Source of the DNA: Endozoicomonas ascidiicola
GTDB lineage: Bacteria; Pseudomonadota; Gammaproteobacteria; Pseudomonadales; Endozoicomonadaceae
Length of the DNA stretch: 61,178 nucleotides
NCBI RefSeq assembly: GCF_001646945.1
Contig: NZ_LUTV01000003.1
Span: 347,423-408,600, forward strand
Reading direction: 5' to 3'
Position 1 is the stretch's first letter, and every line of letters begins with the position of its first letter. The translations under genes and the position numbers were made by a program. The notes under the pieces were generated by a model, which saw only the letters and a program-made list of their open reading frames with translations, was not told where the DNA came from and did no database searches. Shown in pieces: positions 28,097 through 36,103 of this stretch.

Positions 28097-29206
28097 ATGA
28101 TACTTCCAACGATCCTTACCTATGAAAAGTCTCTGGCGCCTTCTGTTGCCCTGATGTTTGCAAAAACGTACGACAATAAAAAGGTTCCGATTGAGGTTTA
28201 TGATGCAAAAGGGCGGGGAGCGCAAACAACCTTTACTGCCTGTCATGGAACTAAAGATACAGACTTAGGTGAGTGGTTGCCTGTAAGGCAAGATATTTGT
28301 CATTTACCACATGATGCCAGTGAGTTAATAATTGAGTTCCCCCTTAAATACTCTCCTAATTCCATGAAGCCAGGGTCTTGTAATGTTGCCGATTGGACTA
28401 CCCTGCTAAAGGAGATGGCTCTCCTCTATGGGGAAAAAGGGGGCTATTTATATCAGGCATACTGTCAGATGGATGCTCTTTTTCAAGCTGTTCCCTTTTG
28501 GAGGAATAAAGATGCTGAAAGCATGACATTACGGGTTATGAATATCAGTGATAGCATCCTGCCACCTTATGTTTTCACAAATCTTCCATGTTCTATTGAT
28601 GAACTGATTGGTAGTGACAAGCAGCAGCTTGATTCACTTATCAAAAATATCGAAAGCGCATTGACGGGTAAACGAAATTTTTTACGTCTTCGAGTTATCG
28701 CAGAATTAAAGAAAGATATTCTTGAAGAAGTGCACCCAAGCCAGCAATTTATTGAAAAGTTACCTGAAGCTAAAAAAGAATACCTCCATCGACAGGGAAG
28801 GTATCAGAAGTCCAGGCAATATGTCTCTTACAACCTAGGTAATTTTCGTCAGGCCATGTTACGCCCAACAAAAATAGGAGCCGGTTTACGGCCTGATCGA
28901 TGGAATGATGTCGCTAAAGAGGTTCCAGTGAGTGTTTATGGGCTCGACCCGGAAAGCCATGCAGCGATAAGAGGGCGTGGCACTAAGAACGATTTCTATA
29001 CTCTGATCAGTAACATCAAAAAGCATATTGAGACACTCAGAGCTTTTGACGGTGATATGTTTAATGATGAGTCGATACTAACTCTTGGCAATATTCACTT
29101 CATTATGGCCAACTTGATTAAAGGCGGTGTGTATAACCGAGAGAGCTCCAAGACAAAAAATAAAGGTGAGCCAGATGAATGCCCAATCGATTTAAGTAAT
29201 CCATGA
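28097..29206 (+). CDS. cas7: Cas7 backbone subunit of type I-F Cascade
   Basis: Six copies coat the crRNA in I-F Cascade. About 369 residues. The N-terminus MILPTILTYEKSLAPS is the typical opening of Csy3/Cas7f proteins (LP.nLaYer...ps). The chosen ATG at 28097 has GAGG at 28087-28090. The open frame starts four codons earlier with TTG. The stop overlaps the cas6 start (ATGA). Confidence 0.92.
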   Translation: MILPTILTYEKSLAPSVALMFAKTYDNKKVPIEVYDAKGRGAQTTFTACHGTKDTDLGEWLPVRQDICHLPHDASELIIEFPLKYSPNSMKPGSCNVADWTTLLKEMALLYGEKGGYLYQAYCQMDALFQAVPFWRNKDAESMTLRVMNISDSILPPYVFTNLPCSIDELIGSDKQQLDSLIKNIESALTGKRNFLRLRVIAELKKDILEEVHPSQQFIEKLPEAKKEYLHRQGRYQKSRQYVSYNLGNFRQAMLRPTKIGAGLRPDRWNDVAKEVPVSVYGLDPESHAAIRGRGTKNDFYTLISNIKKHIETLRAFDGDMFNDESILTLGNIHFIMANLIKGGVYNRESSKTKNKGEPDECPIDLSNP

Positions 29207-29841
29207 GAAATTTTATGAATTATCTGTCATTTAAAATTATTCCTGACGATGCAGATCCAAGGTTTTTATTAGGCTATATACTTCAAGAGGCTCATCCTAT
29301 AATTGCTCGTTATGGCAATAATAAAATTGGTACGTTGTTTCCTGAATGGAATGTCGATGAACCTGGTCGTTCAATTGCTTTTTGTGGAGCATTGGATGTT
29401 CTAAATAGAATCATGAAACACGAATATTTCAGGGTTATGATTGATGCTGGGGTGTTAAAATACAATTTACTAGACATTGATCCTATCAATCATCAGAAAG
29501 TGATTTTTTTAAAGAATCAGAAAATCACCAGCAATACGCCTAAACGCCAGCAAGGAAAGATCAAACGGATAATAAAAAGGCAGATAGAGAGAGGTGAAAT
29601 TCAAAGTGCCAGAGAGTATCGACCCAGAACAGATCAACAACAGACTGACATGCCAGACGTCTTCTACCATCTTTTTTTTCTTGATAGTAAGAGCACTGAG
29701 CAGATTATGCCACTCTGCATTCAAATGATACCAGTCGCTGAGAGTGAAGGAATAGTCGGTACTCAGACCTTTGATCACTATGGATTCAGCACACTTGAGC
29801 AACATCGTGCGGTAGTGCCTCTGATTTCACCAATATTTTAA
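29203..29841 (+). CDS. cas6: Cas6f (Csy4) crRNA endoribonuclease
   Basis: Cuts the CRISPR transcript at each repeat hairpin and stays on the crRNA 3' handle. 212 residues. EAHPIIARYGNNKIG matches the region of Csy4 around catalytic His29 (His31 here, or 27 from the inner ATG). A basic helix follows (KIKRIIKRQIERGE), like the RNA-groove arginine helix. DSKSTEQIMPLCIQ corresponds to the Csy4 stretch holding the active-site serine. It overlaps cas7 by four bases. ATG 29215 (MNYLSFKIIP) would align better with Csy4 starts. The CRISPR array lies 140 bp downstream. Confidence 0.9.
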   Translation: MRNFMNYLSFKIIPDDADPRFLLGYILQEAHPIIARYGNNKIGTLFPEWNVDEPGRSIAFCGALDVLNRIMKHEYFRVMIDAGVLKYNLLDIDPINHQKVIFLKNQKITSNTPKRQQGKIKRIIKRQIERGEIQSAREYRPRTDQQQTDMPDVFYHLFFLDSKSTEQIMPLCIQMIPVAESEGIVGTQTFDHYGFSTLEQHRAVVPLISPIF

Positions 29842-29979
29842 CAGGCTTGTCTTGAGTTGTTTTTGTTATTTAATTTCAATGGGTTACTGCGTAGCCTTGC
29901 TTGGTTCATAAATGATGGTTTTTCACCAGGTAGGAGGATAAGTATCCATGTTTCAATAAGTTATATTACAGTTGTTCTA
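29842..29979 (+). promoter_or_regulatory. CRISPR leader region
   Basis: 138 bp between cas6 and the first repeat, AT-rich, no ORF. It should contain the promoter for the pre-crRNA, but I cannot pick a convincing -35/-10 pair. I see no additional complete repeat here. Confidence 0.5.
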
Positions 29980-30187
29980 CCTCACTGGCGCATACGCAGC
30001 TGAAAATAACACCCCTTATCCAACCGCACTTCCCGCAATCCTCACTGCCGCATACGCAGCTGAAAATTTGACCTGGAACCGGAGAATCCGTCACCAGAAC
30101 CTCACTGCCGCATACGCAGCTGAAAATTCAAGGGGTGCTAGACGGGGAGTGCGTTATGTCCTCACTGCCGCATACGCAGCCCCTCAA
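29980..30187 (+). CRISPR. Type I-F-like CRISPR array: 4 repeats, 3 spacers of 32 bp
   Basis: The 28-bp repeats start at 29980, 30040, 30100 and 30160. The consensus begins CCTCACTGCCGCATACGCAG and ends CTGAAAAT. It aligns base for base in length with the canonical I-F repeat and keeps the CTGC/GCAG stem. Repeat 1 has G instead of C at position 10. Repeat 4 keeps the first 21 bases but its last seven are CCCTCAA instead of TGAAAAT. Spacers are 30008-30039, 30068-30099 and 30128-30159. By eye none matches the parE end or other parts of the window. The array lies between cas6 and tniQ2. Confidence 0.97.
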
Positions 30188-30237
30188 CTCTGTAGTTCTA
30201 TTCTTAAGGTCATGGAAAGATAAAAAGGTCAGCATGG

Positions 30238-32127
30238 ATGCTGCTACTCTCAAGACCAACACCCAACAAGCTTGAAAGCCTGAGAGGCTATATCCTCCGT
30301 TTATCGCAAGCAAATAGCTACCATACAACCCAGTATGTTTTAGAGCTGGCAGACCTTTGGACTGGTAGAAACTATGATACTGCCAGCAAGTACGTTTTTG
30401 GTGATAGCAACTTGAGTAAGTTGGCAAAGATCACCAACACTTCCAAGGGAGAGTTGGAAGCTTTACGGTACGGGCTTGATGACCAAAAACAGTCGAGTAT
30501 TCATGGCCATCTAATTAGTAATGAGCATTTGAGGCTGGATTACCCACGAGTCTGTCCTGAGTGTCTTGAGTCCAACAATATAGCTCTCGCTGTATGGGAT
30601 ATTCCGGCACTGACTGTTTGCCCTGTGCATCACATGAGTCTTTTTGATTATTGTCCTGAATGCAATACCCGTCTTCGTTGGAATCGACCGGCTGTACATC
30701 AGTGTCATAAGTGCAATTGCGACTTTCGCTCTTATACGAGTGATAAATTGTCTGAAAAACAATACCGCTTATCCAGACTTATCCATCAGCTCTGTATGAT
30801 AGATAAAATAAACCACCGAATGATTCCAAACGTATTGAAAAATCATAGCCTGGCGGAGGTTCTCAGCCTGGTCAGCTCTATTGCATTTTTTGATTATCAT
30901 CTATTGGGTGACCAGAGCAAAGATGGGAAATTTCTTTCTTTGAAAACCGCTCCAAACTATCGGCTACATGAACATTACACTAATGCTATGAAGCATCTGG
31001 ATAACTGGCCCCATAACTTTTATCAGTTTATGGCTGAGAGCCGGCAGAATCGTAGGAGTCAGGGAATGAAAGAAGGTATAAGCAAAGAAGTGGGGGGGAT
31101 CTTTTATTTTCTTCGCGCCAATAATGAAAAGGCCATATATAGGCCTTTATGGGAGGCCTATTGCAACTTCAGAGAGGTAGCTGCGCGAAAAACCCTCGAT
31201 GAGCTACGCCTTGCTCGAATTCATGCAAAAAATATTCCCGTCAGCACCGCAGCTAAAGAGTTGAAGATACGTCCTGAGCAGCTTCGAAAGTTCTGTGAAA
31301 GGCTTAATATACCGTTAGAAACCGCCTATAAGGACGTCAAACTGATTTCCCGAGAGCAAGTGGCTGATCTAAAGGATTTTATCAGTAAGTTACTGACCAT
31401 CAGACAGTCCGCAGACATTATGGGTATCTCGGTGTATCAACTCCGAGCCATGGTTCGTAAAGATGTTATTACTCCATTGCGTGGTCCAACCATTGATCAA
31501 TCAAGAGACTGGTACTTTGAGCCAGAATCTATAGAAGCCTTTCATCAGCAGATAGCCAAGTATTGTTTATACAAAGGTGCAAAGCGTACTCATGATATGG
31601 ATCTAAAACAGGCTTTAGAACAACTTTCATACTACCAAATGGGGTTGGCTGAGATCGTTCAGGCCATTTCTGCAGGTAAATTACGACCTGCCAGCGAGAG
31701 TAAAGCGATCACGTTAAATGCACTCCAGTTTTCAGCTGAGGAAATCAAAGCTCTTCGGCCAGAGCTGAAATCAAATAATGACTATTGGCAGCCACCGGAG
31801 ATAGAAAAATACCTTGGCTGTAAAAAAGATCTTGTTTACGGGTTGTTGAAAAGTGGCCATTTACCCATGGAAAAGGTCAGTCTCCCCGGTAGAACCCGCC
31901 CTGTTGTCGCGTGTAAAAAATCTGAGGTGAAAGCATTTAATGAAAACTTTTACTTGCTTCGAACTCTCAGCCGAAAAACGGGAGTTGTCAGTGAAAAATT
32001 AAGAAAACTGCTGGAAGCCAAAAAAATCCAACCCGTTTCTGGTCCTACTGTTGATGGCGGTTACTGTCACTTTTACAAAAAGAATAAAAACATTGATAAA
32101 CTCCTGAAGGAGTTGGGTGCTAAGTGA
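30238..32127 (+). CDS. Second TniQ, TnsD-like (candidate parE-homing protein)
   Basis: 629 residues, far longer than Cascade-bound TniQ and in the size class of TnsD. The N-terminal TniQ domain starts MLLLSRPTPNKLESLRGYILRLS, clearly paralogous to tniQ1, with zinc motifs CPEC ... CPVHH and CPEC ... CHKCNC. The C-terminal 300 residues contain several helix-turn-helix-like units (KELKIRPEQLRKFCERL, IRQSADIMGISVYQLR, EIEKYLGCKKDLVYGLL, LSRKTGVVSEKLRKLLE), suited to reading a specific DNA site. I infer it recognises the parE 3' end and directs insertion downstream, as TnsD does at glmS. The start is 50 bp after the last CRISPR repeat. Confidence 0.88.
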   Translation: MLLLSRPTPNKLESLRGYILRLSQANSYHTTQYVLELADLWTGRNYDTASKYVFGDSNLSKLAKITNTSKGELEALRYGLDDQKQSSIHGHLISNEHLRLDYPRVCPECLESNNIALAVWDIPALTVCPVHHMSLFDYCPECNTRLRWNRPAVHQCHKCNCDFRSYTSDKLSEKQYRLSRLIHQLCMIDKINHRMIPNVLKNHSLAEVLSLVSSIAFFDYHLLGDQSKDGKFLSLKTAPNYRLHEHYTNAMKHLDNWPHNFYQFMAESRQNRRSQGMKEGISKEVGGIFYFLRANNEKAIYRPLWEAYCNFREVAARKTLDELRLARIHAKNIPVSTAAKELKIRPEQLRKFCERLNIPLETAYKDVKLISREQVADLKDFISKLLTIRQSADIMGISVYQLRAMVRKDVITPLRGPTIDQSRDWYFEPESIEAFHQQIAKYCLYKGAKRTHDMDLKQALEQLSYYQMGLAEIVQAISAGKLRPASESKAITLNALQFSAEEIKALRPELKSNNDYWQPPEIEKYLGCKKDLVYGLLKSGHLPMEKVSLPGRTRPVVACKKSEVKAFNENFYLLRTLSRKTGVVSEKLRKLLEAKKIQPVSGPTVDGGYCHFYKKNKNIDKLLKELGAK

Positions 32128-32602
32128 TACAGGGTATTACCTTTCTGTTCACCGGGAGGGTACTGTCAACTAGGCTTCCAAACCAACGGTTGATTTAGAA
32201 AATCTTATTCAATTTTTAAAAGAGTTGTGCAGAAATAGTAAAGTGGGATTTATAAAGTGTGGTATCCCCGCTAATCCAATCCTCAGTTGATCAGTGGCAA
32301 GTATTTTTCATACAAGTTTAAAATATGCCCTACTTCTCTTTCCAGTCAAATGCTGACCGGAAAGAGAATATTATTGAACTTAATGGGAAGTAACTGTTCA
32401 CTGGCGTTCCTTAAATCATAGTTTCGCGCATTGAGTATTTTCCTCTGACTTATGTTTCCAACTATAGAAACTTAATTGAAGGTCAAAGACGGATGCATAT
32501 CCGAAGAAATAAATAGTGAATGAGCAAAAAAAGGGGGGCAATTTAAATAACCAGCCTCCCCTTTGGGGATAGTATATAATCCCCTAGCTACGCTGAAGAA
32601 GA
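32128..32602. other. 475-bp intergenic region after tniQ2
   Basis: No credible gene. It holds a small hairpin (CTTTCCAGTCAAATGCTGACCGGAAAG, around 32339-32365, arms CTTTCC/GGAAAG) and the terminator at 32530-32564. I looked here for an inverted copy of the parE-proximal transposon end and did not find a convincing one. Confidence 0.5.
32530..32564 (-). terminator. Terminator of the exported-protein pair
   Basis: On the minus strand AAAGGGGAGGC (from 32564) pairs, with one bulge, with GCCCCCCTTT (to 32530) and runs into further T residues. It lies about 40 bp after the stop at 32603. Confidence 0.75.
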
Positions 32603-33235
32603 TCAGTTAAATATTGCCATAACAATGACTACAGGCAGAAGGATTGCATACACAGGCAACAGCGAAGCATGATATACAAGCTTGTCCTTGGCAGGTACTT
32701 TAACTTCAGCTGCATTTTCACTCTCAGTCGCAACATCACACTGTTTGATCTTTCGATTCAGTTCTGCATTACACTGCTGGTAACGGCGATTATTGGCCTG
32801 GAAGGTTTGTAGCTCCCTGCGGTATTTGACCCAGTCGGCACTGTTATTATTCACCATATCATCTTTGAACTTACCGCATTTCTGGACGGCAGCATTCTTC
32901 CAGTCCTTTTTGAAGGTCTGCTTACGGCTATTTACGTTGTTGTAATCCGGAACCCCAAGCGCTTCAATCTCAAGGTCTTTGTCAAGCTCAGCTCGCCACT
33001 TACTCTCTACTTGCCAGTGGCAGGCATTAATCTTTTTATCCTGTAGCTTTTGTGGTGATTTTGGTTTGTGGGCTCGGCTAACAGGTTTCGCACCACACTG
33101 CTTGTGTTCTTCCACCAGAGCACAAGCTTCACGCTTTTCAGTCCCTGCTGTATTGTAATCCTGCATTGCCTTCGAAGCGCAACCAGAGAGGGTCAGCATA
33201 AAAAATGCTACGGATAATAATCTGAACATTAACAT
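32603..33235 (-). CDS. Putative lipoprotein with C-terminal membrane helix
   Basis: 210 residues. The lipobox LSGC ends a hydrophobic signal (Cys19), then a charged helical region containing several cysteines follows, then a C-terminal hydrophobic helix (LLPVYAILLPVVIVMAIF). A lipid anchor plus a C-terminal membrane segment is unusual. I recognise no family. It is 51 bp downstream of the secreted coiled-coil protein at 33287 on the same strand, so they are probably an operon. It adjoins the transposon core and may be cargo. Confidence 0.75.
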   Translation of the reverse strand: MLMFRLLSVAFFMLTLSGCASKAMQDYNTAGTEKREACALVEEHKQCGAKPVSRAHKPKSPQKLQDKKINACHWQVESKWRAELDKDLEIEALGVPDYNNVNSRKQTFKKDWKNAAVQKCGKFKDDMVNNNSADWVKYRRELQTFQANNRRYQQCNAELNRKIKQCDVATESENAAEVKVPAKDKLVYHASLLPVYAILLPVVIVMAIFN

Positions 33236-33286
33236 CTATGTATTGCCATGATCGGGTGGCTGATGAGTCAGCCACCGGTTGTGAAA

Positions 33287-34483
33287 TTAATTGCTGTTTA
33301 AACGAATGGTAAGATCGTTAAATTGCTGTTCCAGAGCGCTGTTATCAAAAATAATCGGTTCTGGTGTCGTCAGCGCCAGAACATTGTCGAACATGGCTGT
33401 GGATGTCTGAATCAGGCTGCTGATAGCGAGGCTATTGCTTACGGTAGCAAGAGTATTGTCCGCAGCCATCTTTTGATTTAAAACCATCTTCTTGGCTTTT
33501 TGGAATTTTTCTCGATCCTTTTTAAGAACCTTGCTGTACAGGTCTATGGCTTGTAAGTTGATAGCCTGTGCTTTCAGGTTTGCCTCATAGATGTGCTTCG
33601 TCCCTGTATCAGCACTTGAAATCAGTTGTCGAGTTTCAAGAATGAGCCGTTCTGATTTGAAACGATTTTGCTGCAGTTTCGGAATGTAATCGTAGGTCAG
33701 ACGATCTTCGAACTGATCGTAGATGAAGAGCTGCAAAGAAATCAGTTCGGAAAATAATCCGTAATAGCGTTTGGCCACATCCAGATTGCCTTTGGCGCTC
33801 TGTGAAGCTTGTGCTAACTGACGAACCATTTCCTTCATGACAGGGAACACCGTCATTGATGCAATCAGGTCATCACTGTTGGCTTGTCCTAATGCAGATT
33901 CGAGCTGTTCATTACTCAAATACACACTGTGTAAGGCTAGCTGATTGGCAATTTTCTGGAACATGCTCGCGCGCTTTTGTTCCACTGAAAAAAGTCGAGC
34001 TTCTTTTTTCTTAACTTTTGCTTTGATGGCATTGATTTCATCTTCAGAAAAGACAAACGACAGCCCTGCATGAAGCTCTGAAATATCGGCTTCATACTGT
34101 TGTATTTCAGCATCGTACTGCTGTAAGTCATGACGGTATTCATTGATATCTTCGTCAAGCAAATTCTGAAAAAGCTGTTGATATAGAAGATCAATTTCAT
34201 CAAGCGCTTCTTGTTTTGTTTGGCCAAAAAATGCATCTTCCGGCAAAGTCTCAGCTTCTGCTCTCTCTTCCTGGATTTCAGTCAGGCCTTCCGCGGTAGG
34301 ATTCCAGTGATCTGTTAACTGCTGCTGTATGAATTTAGCCGCCTGCTCTTTCTGCTCAGGCGTAATCATATCGGATACGCCAGTGACAACGCTTACAGCG
34401 TTCACTACAGCGATGACGTTGGCTTGAATGTTAGTGGTGATTAATATCGCTGCCAGAGAGAGGAGTGATAACGATTTTTTCAT
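33287..34483 (-). CDS. Secreted coiled-coil protein of unknown function
   Basis: 398 residues with a signal peptide (SLLSLAAILITTNIQA). The rest is strongly helical and coiled-coil-like (Gln/Glu/Lys-rich heptads around residues 100-180 and 255-350). It has no recognised enzymatic motif. It is first in a two-gene unit with the lipoprotein at 32603-33235. The pair looks like an envelope complex, which is inference from signals only. Confidence 0.75.
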   Translation of the reverse strand: MKKSLSLLSLAAILITTNIQANVIAVVNAVSVVTGVSDMITPEQKEQAAKFIQQQLTDHWNPTAEGLTEIQEERAEAETLPEDAFFGQTKQEALDEIDLLYQQLFQNLLDEDINEYRHDLQQYDAEIQQYEADISELHAGLSFVFSEDEINAIKAKVKKKEARLFSVEQKRASMFQKIANQLALHSVYLSNEQLESALGQANSDDLIASMTVFPVMKEMVRQLAQASQSAKGNLDVAKRYYGLFSELISLQLFIYDQFEDRLTYDYIPKLQQNRFKSERLILETRQLISSADTGTKHIYEANLKAQAINLQAIDLYSKVLKKDREKFQKAKKMVLNQKMAADNTLATVSNSLAISSLIQTSTAMFDNVLALTTPEPIIFDNSALEQQFNDLTIRLNSN

Positions 34484-34936
34484 TTAGGGCTCATCAAAAT
34501 AAAACGTGGTCTTTGCCATATAGCCACAATGTAACATTTGGATAATTCATAGCCGCTAGCGATTTCTGACTGGAGGCTTTTTACTTCATAGCAATGGGCA
34601 AAAATAGCGGTGAAACATAGAGTAGATACAAAGCATTTGCCATTGATCTATGTCATGAATGATACGGGTTATACAACGCTGAAAATTTTTACTTCACCTT
34701 AGCGTGGACGAGTCCAAAGATGATTTAGGTCGTATGATAAGTGAGATATTGGTTGTGCTTAATGCGTAATTATCCGCTTTGCATTCATCTTTCCTGTTTT
34801 GTAGGGAGTCCTTACTGATACGGTAGGTAGATTGTTATGTCCTTGTACGACATCTCCTTACCGGTATAAACGACAGATTGATTGCACAAGAACATGGGAG
34901 TATAAGGCACGCTGTAATTAATATTTCGAGGTTCTC
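34484..34936. other. 453-bp divergent promoter region with a structured leader
   Basis: Separates the exported pair (minus) from the Ter operon (plus). It contains CTAGCGAT (34556-34563), a motif also found before other Ter units, and ATGCGTAAT (34762-34770), repeated at 38688. Nearer the exchanger gene, CGGTAGG pairs with CCTTACCG (one bulge) around an inner ATGTC/GACAT stem at about 34820-34866. No ORF worth reporting. Confidence 0.5.
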
Positions 34937-36025
34937 ATGGGACTTTTAGGCAATTTTGCAATACTTGCCTTTGTATCAGTGGTTATCAAATATGCGTGCG
35001 ATACCTTTGAACAAAGTGCTGTTTATTTAGGTCGCAACATGAGTGAGGGCGTTAAGGGCGGTCTCATCAATGCTGTTGGTTCTTCTTTACCAGAAATGTT
35101 GACCACTTTCTCATTACTTTTCTTCCTCCATGATGAAGCAGGTTTTGCAGCGGGTATTTCGGTAACCGTTGGTAGCGCGGTTTTCAACGCTATCGTAATA
35201 CCATTGGCGTGCATTCTTGCCGTTAGGTTCTATGGCGTTAGAGGCAAATCTGTCACATCTTTCACCATCAGTAAAACTGCATTGAAAAGAGATGGCTTCT
35301 GGCTGTTGTTTGGTGAAGGGGTTTTAATCTTCATGTTGATCAAGTTTGAGCTTTTCCATTGGTGGATGGGTCTTGCATTGATCGTTGTTTATCTTGGCTA
35401 CCTTGTCCACATGCTGAAAAGCGGAAGTCATGATGGTGAGGATGATTATGAGTTTGAGTCCCTCGAAAGTAGCAATATTCTGACTGCTTTGATCACGTTT
35501 GACTTTAACAAGGTTCTCTTCAGTGATAAGCCTCTGAGTAAATTCTCCGCATGGGTTAACCTGTTCTGCGCTACCGTTATCATTGCAATTTCGTGCCACT
35601 TCCTTAGTATTTCTGTGGTGGGGATTGCTGACGGTCTAAATATTCCTGTGTATTTATCAGCCTTGGTGTTTGCAGCAGCGGCCACATCTGTGCCAGATAC
35701 TTTCCTGAGCATCAAAGATGCGGTGAAAGGTCAGTATGATGATGCAGTTTCTAACGCCTTCGGTAGTAACACCTTTGACATCACTGTTGCACTTGGATTA
35801 CCGCTGTTGGTCTATGGTCTAATCTACGGCACTGTGCCTATGCCTGAGGGAACCGATATTGCAGCTCTTCGTGTGTTATTGGTTGTGATCACCCTTGCAG
35901 TATTACTAATGTTTTACATTCCTAAAAAAGTCACTGGCTATACAGCTTCTGGCTTGGCTGTACTTTTTGCTATCTGGGTTGGTTTTCTAATCTGGGCTAG
36001 CCAAATGGGTGGATTTACTTTGTAG
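34937..36025 (+). CDS. CaCA-family cation exchanger (Ca2+/Na+ antiporter type)
   Basis: Integral membrane protein of 362 residues with about ten helices. The two alpha-repeats of the CaCA superfamily are seen: NAVGSSLPEMLTTFSLL with GSAVFNAIV in the first half, and AAATSVPDTFLSIKDAV with NAFGSNTFDITVALG in the second. It leads the Ter cluster. Such exchangers are known companions of Ter systems and suggest divalent-cation or metal handling. A long, probably structured leader precedes it. Ion specificity cannot be read from the sequence. Confidence 0.88.
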   Translation: MGLLGNFAILAFVSVVIKYACDTFEQSAVYLGRNMSEGVKGGLINAVGSSLPEMLTTFSLLFFLHDEAGFAAGISVTVGSAVFNAIVIPLACILAVRFYGVRGKSVTSFTISKTALKRDGFWLLFGEGVLIFMLIKFELFHWWMGLALIVVYLGYLVHMLKSGSHDGEDDYEFESLESSNILTALITFDFNKVLFSDKPLSKFSAWVNLFCATVIIAISCHFLSISVVGIADGLNIPVYLSALVFAAAATSVPDTFLSIKDAVKGQYDDAVSNAFGSNTFDITVALGLPLLVYGLIYGTVPMPEGTDIAALRVLLVVITLAVLLMFYIPKKVTGYTASGLAVLFAIWVGFLIWASQMGGFTL

Positions 36026-36103
36026 TATGCCGTGCTCTACCGGGTTTTCGTGTATATCTGAACCCGGTAGTGTCTGAAAAATTCGAAGAAGAGGAAGTGT
36101 CCA

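Larger units (their letters stand above)
20793..32127 (+). mobile_element. Type I-F CRISPR-associated transposon core with two TniQ genes
   Basis: All genes are on one strand: tnsA, tnsB, tnsC, tniQ1, cas8/5, cas7, cas6, CRISPR array, tniQ2. The effector set (Cas8/5 fusion, Cas7, Cas6f) and the I-F-like repeat put it in subtype I-F3. There is no cas1, cas2 or cas3, as in other CASTs. Here tniQ1 and cas genes directly follow tnsC with no cargo between, unlike Tn6677-type elements. The second TniQ is TnsD-sized. The end coordinate given is the end of tniQ2. The real distal end is further right and unknown. Confidence 0.85.

Noticed and set aside
29881-29900. GGTTACTGCGTAGCCTTGC as a degenerate extra CRISPR repeat in the leader
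   Set aside because: The similarity is weak and it does not sit at the 60-bp repeat spacing.
32394-32405. TTCACTGGCG resembling a CRISPR repeat downstream of tniQ2
   Set aside because: Only ten bases match, with no hairpin partner or spacing. Treated as chance.
34618-34642. Possible distal transposon end (GATACA followed by AAGCA)
   Set aside because: The five bases do not equal the predicted AAGAT and the inner sequence shows no inverted copy of the proximal repeats.
34815-34936. Firm call of a yybP-ykoY manganese riboswitch
   Set aside because: The gene context fits but the conserved loop sequences could not be matched by eye.
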